Position numbers and translations under genes: made by a program. Below the pieces are notes generated by a model that was not told the DNA's origin, ran no database searches, and saw only the letters and a list, made by a program, of their open reading frames with translations. Positions 24,263 to 34,964 of a DNA stretch of 64,000 nt are shown here, piece after piece (the stretch's first letter is position 1; each line of letters starts with the position of its first letter). The stretch comes from Pomacea canaliculata (taxonomy: Eukaryota; Mollusca; Gastropoda; Architaenioglossa; Ampullariidae). Location of the stretch: contig NC_037600.1 of NCBI RefSeq assembly GCF_003073045.1, positions 11,272,758-11,336,757 of the forward strand, in the 5' to 3' direction.

Positions 24263-26415
24263 TGGAAAAAAATCGTCACATGCCTAAAGCATCAACAATC
24301 CTTTCCACATATAGTTTCAAATGCACGTTAGCCACCATCATTGTCAGTAGATGTCGATCCTTTTCCTTCTGTAGCCAAAGTCACATGGTAGCTGTCAGGT
24401 ATCCCCACGATTCTGAGATAAGATAAACACACTGAGTAACCTAATGCTTTGTATAGGTCAGTTACTGTGGTGGCACTGATCATCTACAATAAAAGAGAAA
24501 ATTCCTAACAATTAACATACATTAAACACACTTATTTAAATTCAACTTACTTTTTTATCACTTTGTTTACGCCCAAAATATTTTTTGTCAATTGTTTATA
24601 GATTAAATAGATCCATGCAAACAAGTGGATAGGTAGTCTTGTTTAGTACCATTGTGCTAGCTTACAGTTTCGCTCAACCAAATGAACCGTCGTAAGGATT
24701 ACCGGTTACCACGCAGTCACTTGCGTCAGCCAAAAATGGAGTAAGGAATGAGGAACTACCCGGGAAGGGGAGAAATAGTCTTAAGCTTAGCGGGAGATAA
24801 CGTGCCATGTGTTCCTACTTTTTTCACATTGTCGACATAACCCCACAGTGAACACACCCAACCACTCACAAGCCATCCACAGAAGATTTAATTTACAGTT
24901 TTTTAAACATTCTGTTCCACAGACGACAGTCACACGACACCTCGGCTGTCATATGTCGCAAGATTAGTAACTTGTTCATTTAATTTTCAGAGCATAATGA
25001 GATATATAAAACCGAGCTGATTCATTTTCTAAGGTTTACCTTTAGATATATATATATATGTACAGAGTTTTTTGTTTGTTTCTTCCTGTCGTTGTTTCTT
25101 CCCTTCTTGTTTGTTTCTTTCATCTGTCTAGAGTTCTTTCTTTTGTTATTGTGCCTTGTGGAATTGATGGGATTTAATTATTTTTTTTACAGGATTAAAA
25201 GGATCGATAAGTTACTCAGCTATCAGTGTGCTATTTATAGCAGTCTACTAAGAAAAATAAAGTGGTTTTTACGAATATCTAATCTCTTCCTCATTGTGTG
25301 GTTGTTGCACCTTCAAAACATTTTTAAGCTTTCCTTCTGATGTTACCTAAAGGTAATCAATTTACATGTTTTATTAATTATTACATTACAGAATTATTCT
25401 AAACTCAGGATTTGCTGGATAAAAAAAGGAGTCGTTTAATGTCTGATGTGATTTATTTCATGAAACTATTTTGAGGAGAGGCAGTTGTGTGGTATTGTCG
25501 CTCATCTAATCATCGATCTATTCATGTGTCGACAACACCCTTCCTGAATGAAAACAACCAACAGTATAAAGGGAATGCCTTGTTTCTTCCCAAAAGTTGA
25601 GGTTTTTTGCAGTCATATATCATTTTGAGAATGATACTGATACTAGTTGAGATACTAATAATTTTTGAACCCTAAATTCATGATGATATTATTTGCAAAG
25701 CTAATATTAATGAATTCAAACAGTTTCTTTCATTCCATGCTTTTTGGTGGTGAAGAAAACCATTAAAGTTAACTGCATTGGTTTTAAATAAAATTGAAGA
25801 ATTAATCGTTATCCTCTCTTCTTGAAGTATTACCATACCAGAGTGTAGAATTCCACGAATAGCTCTCTGGAATAAATAGTGTGTTATCTAAACTTAATTT
25901 AGAAGATTATTATTTGATATGATTTGAACTTAAAATATGTTATAAAGTCCTTGTAAGGTCATAAAGTAATGTATTTTTCACAGAAGAAAAAAGATTAATG
26001 CATTCTATAATTCCATTGTAAATCCTTCACATAATTGAGAGAAACATTATTGTATATGTCTATCATATAGACATCCTTAAACCATTATTTAAGCAGCTAG
26101 GGAAGATTTTAACATTCTCTTACTGCTCCCAAACCATTGAAAGACTGAAGCTATTCAATAAATCTTTAACTGCAATTATAAATCTCAATGGATTCTATTA
26201 GCTTCATGAATTTTGTAGATAAATCAATAAGCAACTCTGGAATACTTATGCGCAGTACACAATTTTACCAAAAACATTTCTCAGAAATGGTTAAGTTTGT
26301 TTGAAGAAAAACCCAACCCAAGTCCAGGTCTACATCCCTTGTCAATTAAAAGCTGTAAGTTTTTCATAACACGGCCTGTCGTAGCGATCTAACAATAACT
26401 CTTGACACGTAAGTA

Positions 26416-27323
26416 CAGTGATACCTCGACATACGAGTGCCCTGACATACGAGTGATTTGAGATACGAGCCGCTGAGCGAGCAATATTTTGCTTCGAGAT
26501 AAGAGCAAGATTTGAGATACGAGGAATCGCACACTACACCGCTGCACACGACACAAACATGCGGGGCGGATGTTGGGGTCGTGTGCAGCGTCTAACAGTT
26601 TCTCCCACCTCAGACTAGACCTCAGTCTGTGTGCTTGTTTCCCTCGTTTTCGAAACATTTTTGATAAGTTGGGTTCGCGTTTTTTGCTTTTTGTACATTT
26701 ACAAAACATTATTCCATTTATTTTTGTAACCATGGGTCCGAAGAAGAAGATGATGTCTATTGCATTAAAGCGCGAAATCGTAGAAAAACATGAGCAAGGT
26801 GTGCGAGTAATTGACTTGGCGAGGATGTACGGGTGTAGCACATCAATGATATGTTCTGAGCTTAAACAGGAGTTGATAAAGGGTACAACGCCAGCTAGGG
26901 GTGTTACAATAATTTCTAAGCTCCGGACTTCTCTCCATGAAAAGATGGAGAAACTATTGACTGTGTGGGTGACAGAGAAGCAGCTTCAAGGAGGAACCTT
27001 AACACAAAGCATCATGTGTGAGAAGGCACGAGCGATTTACGGTGATTTGCTGAAGCAGATCCCACACACTTCCACAAACAAAGAATTTAATGTTTTTATA
27101 GAATATGTATTTGTTATTCATAAATAAATGTTTCTTCTTGTAAATACACTTTTTCTTATTCAAAAACACTTAACAAAAACAACTGAGGTGGTGTTTTGGG
27201 AGCTGGAACGGATTAATGGCATTTCAATTAATTTCAATGGGGAAAATTGCTTTGAGATACGAGCAATTTGACATACGAGCAAGGTTACGGAACGAATTAA
27301 ACTCGTATGTCGAGGTACCACTG
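26416..27323 (+). mobile_element. Tigger/pogo-type DNA transposon, internally deleted
   Basis: The left end cagtgatacctcgacatacg and the right end, whose complement starts cagtggtacctcgacatacg, form matching inverted repeats. A TA target duplication lies at 26414-26415 and 27324-27325. More degenerate ...atacgag... repeats sit inside both ends. The 908-bp length leaves room only for the transposase N-terminus, so the element is non-autonomous. Confidence 0.85.
26732..27127 (+). pseudogene. Tigger transposase N-terminal fragment (131 codons)
   Basis: It starts at ATG with MGPKKKMMSIALKREIVEKH, followed by GVRVIDLARMYGCSTSMIC. This is the pogo/CENP-B-type helix-turn-helix that binds the element ends. 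The second DNA-binding half (EKLLTVWVTEKQL, then TQSIMCEKARAIYGDL) is present. After QIPHTST the frame enters non-homologous sequence and stops. The DDE nuclease domain is missing, so it cannot transpose, though it could bind element ends if expressed. Confidence 0.8.
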
Positions 27324-27566
27324 TAATAAGATATACTGTCAGGTCAGATTGAAGCCTCACTTAACTTGTTCACGTGAACACGTAACCCTGTGTAATAAAA
27401 TGTCACTTGTAACCAAAGCAAACCGTCTTATCTTTGTAAGCTAAAGCATTACTCGGTAGGTCAGTAGATATACAATAACATTCATTGCTGTAGGTAGTCA
27501 GTTAAGTTCACAGTTTCTTTCAACGGTTGGAAACTTCTGCGACTTATTGGTAGTTTGTATTCCAAG

Positions 27567-30500
27567 ATGGCTGAGCCACACGAAAGAGAGTGTGCCGTGT
27601 GCACCAATGACTTCACGACACCAAAAATTTTACCCTGTGGTCATCTCCTGTGTCGAGAATGTCTCATTACCTGGATGGACTCCAAACCTGATGCCGGGTG
27701 TCCGCTGTGTAGATGTCCTATAGTAGAGCAGTCAGATGGAAGTTCGTCTGACACTGTTGACGCCCTGCCGACAGACTTTGTGATGGAAGCGCTGGTGGAG
27801 AGCGCTCGTGTGCTGAGTAAAGATCACCTTTGTTGTGTGTGTGAGGACGTCAGGGCGGACTTCATCTGTATGCAGTGTCAGGACATGTTGTGTTCAGCGT
27901 GTACAAAGGCTCATAAAAAACTCTCGGTAAGCAGCAGTCACGATGTGGAGAGTGTCAGCACTGTGACACCTGAACGTCTGGCTGCCAGCCGCCCTGCACT
28001 GTGTGCTGACCACGGCGACAAACACGCGGAGTTCTTCTGCTTCAAGCACCAACTCGCTGTCTGCTCAGCCTGTAAGTCTGAGAAGCACAGAGAATGTCTA
28101 AATGTAAGTGACCTTCAGGATGAAATTGACAACAACTCAAAATTCACTTACCGATCTAACGAAGATTCTGGTAGAAGCGGAGCAGAAGCTAGAGCAGGCT
28201 ATAGGTCAGCTGACGTCACGTCTACAGGACGTTGATGTCAGCGAACAAGAAGACATGGCGCAGGTGGACAAGACATGTGACCGTCTTCACAAGCTGTTGG
28301 AAGATGTTCGTAACAAGTGGAAGGAAAAAACACGTACGTCACATCTCCAAATCAGGAATTCATTACATGACGTCAAGACGGACCTTAGCAACCGTCTAGG
28401 TAAGGTGACGTCACACAAACACATTGTGACGCGAGCGGTGGCAGTGTCACCACGTCCTGCACTGATACAATTGACACAGGCTCTGACAGACAGGGTCAAC
28501 AGCCTTGACCTCAGCGCCGACGTGAACGTAGAGCTGTTAATGAAGCCCTTGTCAAGTGAAAATAATATTGAAGAAGTTGTGGGACGTGTAGAAAGAGAGC
28601 TACTTATGTTGGAGCAGCAGAAAACAGAGTCAAAGGTAAACTATTTTCAAGCGAGAATGTAAGTGTGAGTAAAAATTACCTTCTCTATTGTTATGTGTAG
28701 ATTCTCACAAATTGTTGTGTGAGTGAGTGTGTTTCTGTAACCCTAAGTCCGTGTTTATCGCTCTTTCTCTCTCAATGGGTGTGTGAATGAGATAGAGAAA
28801 TAGCGACAGAAAAAGGTGTGTGCGTGTGTGAGAGAATGCTAAAGGAGTTTTGCCATCCAAAGGAATTCAGTATGTCATGCAATGAATTGTTGTTATTGTT
28901 ACAATGAAACACTTGTTCATATATTTTATCCTCAAGACAATTGACATTTTTTCACAGTTGACGACACCGCCATCTGTCCTTGTGTTCCATGAAAATTGCG
29001 GGACTAACATTCGACTAACAAACTATAACACGACCGCGAAGAAGATAGAGCCAGAGCACATCGGTGATGGAGTGGTTGTGTCACGTGACGTTATGGTGGC
29101 AAACGTCTTGTATGAAGTAATGATGACACTTTATTTTTATTATTATTTACAATAAAATAAATATTTCAAAGGAAATGTTATGTTGCTGCTATGTACTTTT
29201 ATTTTATGGCCTAGAGACGAAGAGATAACAAATCTAACATCTGTTTCATATTTTTATTTTAAATCAGTAACAAAAGATTTAGTATTAACCCATCTTAGCA
29301 TACATTGTGTCTTATCGCGCTTTTCGCGGTGTAGGTCCCGTAGTCGCTGTTTGTCATGTCATGACACTGTAATGTTGATGCAGGTGGCAGTTGACGAAGT
29401 GTTAGCAGAAGACGGCTCGTTAAGCCTGGGTGTGATAACAAACCCTCATCCAGGCCTCGTTGTGACGATGTTTATCACAGGCCTTAAAGACTCCGTCATC
29501 ATCGAGCCCGACTGCGTCTTTCACCAAAAATCACGTGTAGGTTTCCATGGCAACACGTAGGGTAAAATAGGAAAAGGGCTTGTTTGGTCTATGTGTGACA
29601 GATAAAGTTAAATGTTTTAATATTTTTTCTTCATCAGCATTCTTAACTGTTTCATTTTATGTCACTGTTTTAGTGAGTAGGTAAAACTCAGCGCCATTAC
29701 CCAAATTTAATATTTCATTATCTTTTGAAAATTATTGCAGAAAGAGGTCAATAGTACTAACATTAGAGTTGTATGTGAATGTGAAGCTAATAAGTGAGCT
29801 GGGATATCTTAATAGGTCAAGATTGTGACAGTTTCCTAGTAACGCTTATAGAGGTGTGCCTCAGGAATAGAGTGGGATACTACCCCAGATGTGTGGAAAT
29901 AATATCTTAAGCTGAGGAATATCCAATAAGTAAACCGAAATGCATCACATTAAAGCTTTAATTTTGCTGAGAAAATCAGATTTCAACTAAGTTCACTTTC
30001 CTTTGTGAATCACGAAAAAAAAAAACCCACCAAATCACCCTTGCCCTAAACCAAGATTTTGCCAATATTTGCCCAATAGATGATTTGCCTCATAGCTCGC
30101 AGAGGGGATCATATTTGTCTGTCATTGTTCACAGTAACAAAAACACTAACAGGTCACAATAGAATTCGAATTGGGAGTCAACTTGGGGGACTGATGGAAT
30201 CAAATAATTTCACTTCTAAACCTATAATTTATTAAAAGCATTAGTCATCAGTCATTTGTCTTCAGGTGATGAGCACAATTGGCGAAGGTCTCAAGAGACT
30301 TCAAGTCGGGAGTCGAGTTGGGGTCCTGGTGGACACATCCAACGATCTTCACCTCTTCGTCGACGGACAGGACCGGGGTGTTGCAGCAAAAGATGTTAAA
30401 CAACCCTGTTTTGCTGTCTTTGATATTTACGGTACAGTTAATAAGGTAATATCATAGGTAAAAGTAACATTATAGAGATGTTTGTGGTTGCCTAGGGAAA

Positions 30501-30835
30501 CTTTAAGGGTCTTTTACATGTTAACATCGAAAATGAACCTTGACATCTGTAAGTCATGAATGATGAAAACAAAGCCACTTTTATTTCATTTTTGATTATA
30601 GCAACTTACAAGTGTACTTTTTTTAATACTTCTTTTTAAATTCTGTTTAGACATTTTGTTGTGGTTCGTAGTAGAAGAAATAGTAGCAGAAGTAGTAGTA
30701 ATAGATCCCAGAGCTTTTCTTTAACTTTTTTTTTTTTTGTATGTATGTATCGTATTAAACCATGTTTACCTGATCCATGCTACTTTTGTCTTCGTTGAGT
30801 AGGTCACAGCACTTCCTCCATCTAGAAGGATATGA
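27567..30835 (+). pseudogene. C4: RBCC-NHR gene with a +1 frameshift in exon 1
   Basis: Exons by homology are 27567-28635, 28958-29116, 29384-29536, 30266-30445 and 30803-30835 (TGA). Exon 1 is 1069 bases, one more than a multiple of three; the sibling C6 has 1068. The extra base lies at about 28128-28142, just after B-box 2. The first frame therefore encodes a complete RING (Cys9, 12, 24, His26, Cys29, 32, 45, 48) and both B-boxes, then stops at 28233, giving 222 residues. The coiled coil continues in the next frame, and the NHR exons are clean and near-identical to C1. Either this is a recent pseudogene, a base-calling error, or a gene now making a short RING/B-box protein. The Tigger insert in its 5' flank may also affect expression. 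Confidence 0.8.
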
Positions 30836-31604
30836 AAAAATGTGAAGAACAAAAAGGCTGTGATAGGAACAAGTGAATATGTTCTTGATTTACGACATCA
30901 GCCTGGGTATTGATATTGCCATTGTCAGCCCTAATGTATTTATTTAATTCACCTGTTTACTATCCAAAACAAAAAATGTTGAACTGTTTCGCGTTTTATT
31001 TTTTTTTTTGTTGAAGCCCATGAAAAAACTATTAACATGAGACTTTTATTGCAGTTATATCAGCTGCCCTTTACCCCCTCCAGACACACAGTTATGTACA
31101 GACAAAGATTTTCAAACTGCAACATCGCTCCTGCCCAGTTCCCCTTACAGATTCTTTTCCTACATATATACTTTCTCCCAGGGCAAAATTAAAGTTGGCT
31201 CTCACTTGGCCTTCATCCGTTTTGCTTTGTTTTTGCTACTCATTATCTGAAATTATTTTTCGGCAACCGTAAAAGTGACTAGGTGGTACTGTGAGCTTCT
31301 CTTTGATTCTACTCACTCTTTATCTTTATCAATGAAGGTGAAGGTGTGTAGCTCGATCTGCTTAAACTACCAAGAATGTACTGCCCATGCGCTGAATGAT
31401 TCTTTTTGTATTGTTCCTGGCTTCTCTATTGCGCTTTTATTGGTATTTCAATATGTTTCGACTGAAAGATTAAGATTTTTGAGTTTTCATTGACAAATTG
31501 TCCTTCATTTACTCAGTACGAGATTTACTTTTAGCATTATTGATAGATAAAAGGTTTCTTGTATCAGTTAACATACTTAAAAATTTGATGTGTATTGTTG
31601 AAGC

Positions 31605-31610
31605 AATAAA
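31605..31610 (+). terminator. Candidate polyadenylation signal of C4
   Basis: AATAAA in the same context as 3376-3381, about 770 bases after the C4 stop. Confidence 0.35.
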
Positions 31611-32619
31611 GACTTTAAATCTTTCAGCAATCTACAGGGTTTACAATAAGTTGCCTTCTATTACCTGACGTTCAATTTTTGTAAAACTAATTGTTTTTAC
31701 TGTATTGCTCATTCTTTACTTTTAAAAACTTTTCACCTCTTGTATTAAATTGTTCTTTATAGTTGTCACTTAATTTTATATCGTTCATAGGTTATATAAA
31801 AGTTGATAATTTTTTTCAAGAAAAAGTACTAATTTTGAATCACTGCATACAGTCTTCAGAGAGTAATACTTAAAAGTATAAGTCTTCACATACAAGCATA
31901 TATCTGTACCTATATACAAAATATTTTTAGTCACCAGGTTATTTATATAAATTTTTAGACATAACTTTTACTGCTCCTACACACAGTCTACCTGCTACCC
32001 TTTTACTACTCATGTTGCTAATTCTACTACTCTTCCACTGCTGAATGAAATGTATTAATTCAAAATTAAAGTGTTTGTTTTTCTATTTAACTAAAGTAAA
32101 CATTTGGTTTAATCGCAGAAGCAGAGCCTTACTTTAACACAATAAAAGGCTAGATGCCATCTCTAACAAACAGCAAGCAGTCAGTGACAGCAGGGATAGA
32201 AGGTGGTCTGTTCTATGTACATTGTACACTGTATAAGTAATTTATATATAATGTTTGCACAAGAATATATTCAATTTATGGATTATAATAATACTATCTG
32301 TTTCATTTTACCACCAAAAATATATCTATGCAGGGAACTATATACATGTATCTGTTTATATATTTTTATACAAATGTCTGGTTTGTGGTATTAAAAGATT
32401 GAGAAGTAATTACTAATAAGGACATGTAGCCACTGTCCTTAAAGCAGCAAAAGATGTCATATAACAAATTCTTTTCTTCTTTATCTTTATGGTAAATTAG
32501 TAGAAGTAGTCAGAGATCTGGCCTTTGGGAATATTTCAACTGCCGCTATCAACTGAAAAAAAAAAATTCCTTCAATGTATACATTTATTTACACCTGATA
32601 CACTCACTGCACACACATC

Positions 32620-32830
32620 CTGTGGCTTGTGATACTCTACAGTGCGAACAGAGAGTTAGTTATTCACAGTGTAGAGTGTCTTCTATTTAAAGTTATCAAC
32701 ACAGAACATACACCTGTCTACTCACACGGAAATTCCCTGTTGAGAAGAACGGTTTGCTTCCGGGAAGAGTCAGGTAAGTAACCTTGCTTAAACTGATCAA
32801 AGGCGGATAAACTGTTATTTTTAAGAGTTG
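32620..32830 (+). promoter_or_regulatory. Second copy of the intergenic conserved module
   Basis: Same block as 4390-4600 with the donor-like cag|gtaagt intact (intron start 32774). The gene that followed it, equivalent to C2, is absent here. The LTR element begins 400 bases later. Confidence 0.35.
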
Positions 32831-33376
32831 TTAAGAATCTTATCGATCAATTTGTACTATTAAACCTGTAACTATGCATTTTTGTAAAACCTAGATATAA
32901 TTTCTGTTAATAATGATATTCGTACACCTCTTTAATGTATCGACGTTTCTTTCCGACAATATGATGAGAAATATGCAACAAGTATTAATCGTAGCCTCAC
33001 AGCATGCTCAAAATAAGAGAATTATTTTTATGAATACTAAAAAAATTAAAAGAATTTCCGTTACATAAGCTATAATAAATTAACATTTGTTTACTTTTTA
33101 GTCATTTTACGACACTCAGACATATTAATGATAGACACGTCAGATTTACGGTAGCACTGACAAGGGAAGCTACTGTAGCAGGGTAAGAATTGGTCTCTTC
33201 CCACAATCCTTCCACACCAACACAAAAGACAACGCTCTCGTGGGTTCTTAGTTTGTATTACTGATGCCAGTCGATGCTGCTGGCGCTGTCGAGCTTTGAT
33301 CTCACATACTTTCTCCCTCACACTAACTGCCCTGTCTCCTTATATACCCCTCGGGTGGGTCACTTTTCGCGGTCTT

Positions 33377-33558
33377 CTGCATCAGCACTTTTTCCGCAAG
33401 CATCAGCAAAACTTTTTTCGCCCTCTTATGCATCAGCACTTTTTCCCGCAAGCATCAGCACTTTTTCCGCAAGCATCAGCACTTTTCCTGCATGCATCAG
33501 CAAAACTATTTTCGCCCTCTTCTGCATCAGCACTTTTTCCGCAAGCATCAGCAAAACT
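33377..33558. repeat. Short tandem array inside the left LTR
   Basis: Variants of gcatcagcactttttccgca and gcatcagcaaaactattttc alternate about nine times. The right LTR has only one such pair (about 41159-41205). It looks like replication slippage after or during insertion, not a CRISPR. Confidence 0.7.
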
Positions 33559-34964
33559 TGCACTAAATGATTACAGGCCCGTGGCATTGACCTCTATTGT
33601 TATGAAATGCTTCGAACGCATCATCCTTCGCACACTTCTCTCACAGACACAACAACACCTCGATCCCTTTCAATTTGCATACAAACAGCACAGATCCACT
33701 GACGATGCCACACTCACTCTTCTGCACAATGCATACTCTCACTTAGACAGGTCTGGCTCCTATGTACACATTCTTTTTATTGATTTTTCTTCTGCATTTT
33801 AATACTATAACAGCCTCATCTGTTAGCTCTGAAACTTCTTCAACTTGATGTCAGCCCCAAACTCATCCTATGGATTGTTAACTTTCTGGTAAACGTTCCC
33901 AGACAGTCTGTTTCCAGCATGCACTCTCCTCTTCCAGAAATACATCTGTTGGGAGCCCTCAGGTACATGTCTCTCGCCTGTCATCTTCACCCTCTATACC
34001 AATGACTGTCGTGGCACTGATTCATCTCTCTTGATTAAATACTCTGATGATACTGCTCTCCTAGACCTTCTCCAACTCACACTCTGCCTATGTTGATGCA
34101 GTAGATAAATTTCATAACTGGTGCAAAGAAAACTATCTTGATCTAAATGTAAAGAAAACAAAAGAGCTGGTGATTGATTTCAGACGCAAGAGCACTGTTA
34201 TCCCTGACCTCTATATTGATGGTGCCAAGGTTGAACGTGTTGAAGTACAAATATTTAGGAACTGTGATTGACGACAAACTCACTTTTAACACCAATACTG
34301 AGGTTATTCATAAGAAATGTCAATCTCGATTGTACTGTTTTACAAAAAACTCCGTTCCTGGATGTCAACAAAAAAGGTTTTAAGTGCTTTTTTATAGATG
34401 TTTTCTTTGAGTCTGTGTTGACATTTGGATTTTTATGTTGGTATGGAGGATTGAGAGCTAGTAATAGGAATGTGTTAGATAGAGTTGTGCGTGTGAGTGG
34501 GAAGGTGATTGGGGAGAAGCAGGAGTGTCTGAGTGAGTTGTATGCGAGGCGAGTAGTACGGAAAGCGAGAGTGATTGTGAAAGATAGTACACATGTTTTA
34601 GCTCAATACTATAACCTTCTTCCGTCCAAGAGACGTTTTATTGTACCCAGAGCTTCCACTGCCCCGTTCTCGAATAGTTTTATACACCAGTCTGTTGTAT
34701 TACTGAATAAGTGTTGGAAGGATTTGTGAGTGTGAGGGTGTGGGTGTGTGGTTTTGGGAATATAGTTTTAGTGTTGTTTCTTATTTAGTCGGGTATTTAC
34801 ATGGACTGTAGGTGTTTGTGTGAGATGATAGTTTGAGTGGAATTAAGTTGTTATTAAGTTTTTATTATAAGTTTTATTATCAGCCAGTTGTTTTACCACG
34901 TCTTTTAATTTCTCCTAGTGAGATAATAAAGTTAAATTGAATTGAATTGAATTGAATTGAATTG
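33559..34964 (+). mobile_element. Rex1/CR1-group LINE, 5'-truncated, inserted in the LTR
   Basis: It begins inside the reverse transcriptase and ends in a tail of five attga units (34936-34964). The four bases aact occur on both sides (33555-33558 and 34965-34968), a likely target duplication. The LTR reads through cleanly when the insert is ignored. Confidence 0.8.
33565..34729 (+). pseudogene. Rex1-like reverse transcriptase remnant
   Basis: Motifs in order are [36 protein letters not shown] and [11 protein letters not shown] (to about 33800). After a frame break come a YSDDTALL version of the catalytic motif (about 34040-34065), LDLNVKKTKELVIDFRRK (34140-34190), KYLGTVIDDKLTF (34240-34290) and the C-terminal VPRASTAPFSNSFI region (34640-34690). 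Several shifts and stops separate them, so it is inactive. Confidence 0.75.

Larger units (their letters stand above)
22787..26370. other. 3' flank of C3 and intergenic DNA, no gene seen
   Basis: The part to about 24640 is paralogous to the C7 flank (about 61780-63440). It includes the shared gacaataaagcgactcac segment and repeat R. The part from 24640 to 26370 is AT-rich with no recognisable coding region. A short TA run lies at about 25048-25060. Confidence 0.45.
26371..27566 (+). promoter_or_regulatory. Conserved 5' flank of C4, split by a Tigger element
   Basis: The left part (26371-26415) carries cggcctgtcgtagcga. The right part (27324-27566) carries an E-box CACGTG (27371-27376), cacttgtaaccaaagcaaac, ttatctttgtaagctaaag and ttggtagtttgtattccaag before the ATG. 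Without the 908-bp insert and one TA, the order matches the C3 flank. Confidence 0.4.
28235..33173. repeat. Segmental duplication, unit B (C4 and its 3' flank)
   Basis: Partner of 1-4943, as described there. The match ends at gggaagctact, directly against the left edge of the LTR element at 33174. Confidence 0.9.

Noticed and set aside
25092..25340. 82-codon hydrophobic ORF
   Set aside because: AT-rich, with composition expected by chance. No homology to the other copies and no splice signals of note.
33377..33558. Regular short repeats that could suggest a CRISPR array
   Set aside because: Units abut without unique spacers, vary in sequence and belong to an LTR in an animal genome.
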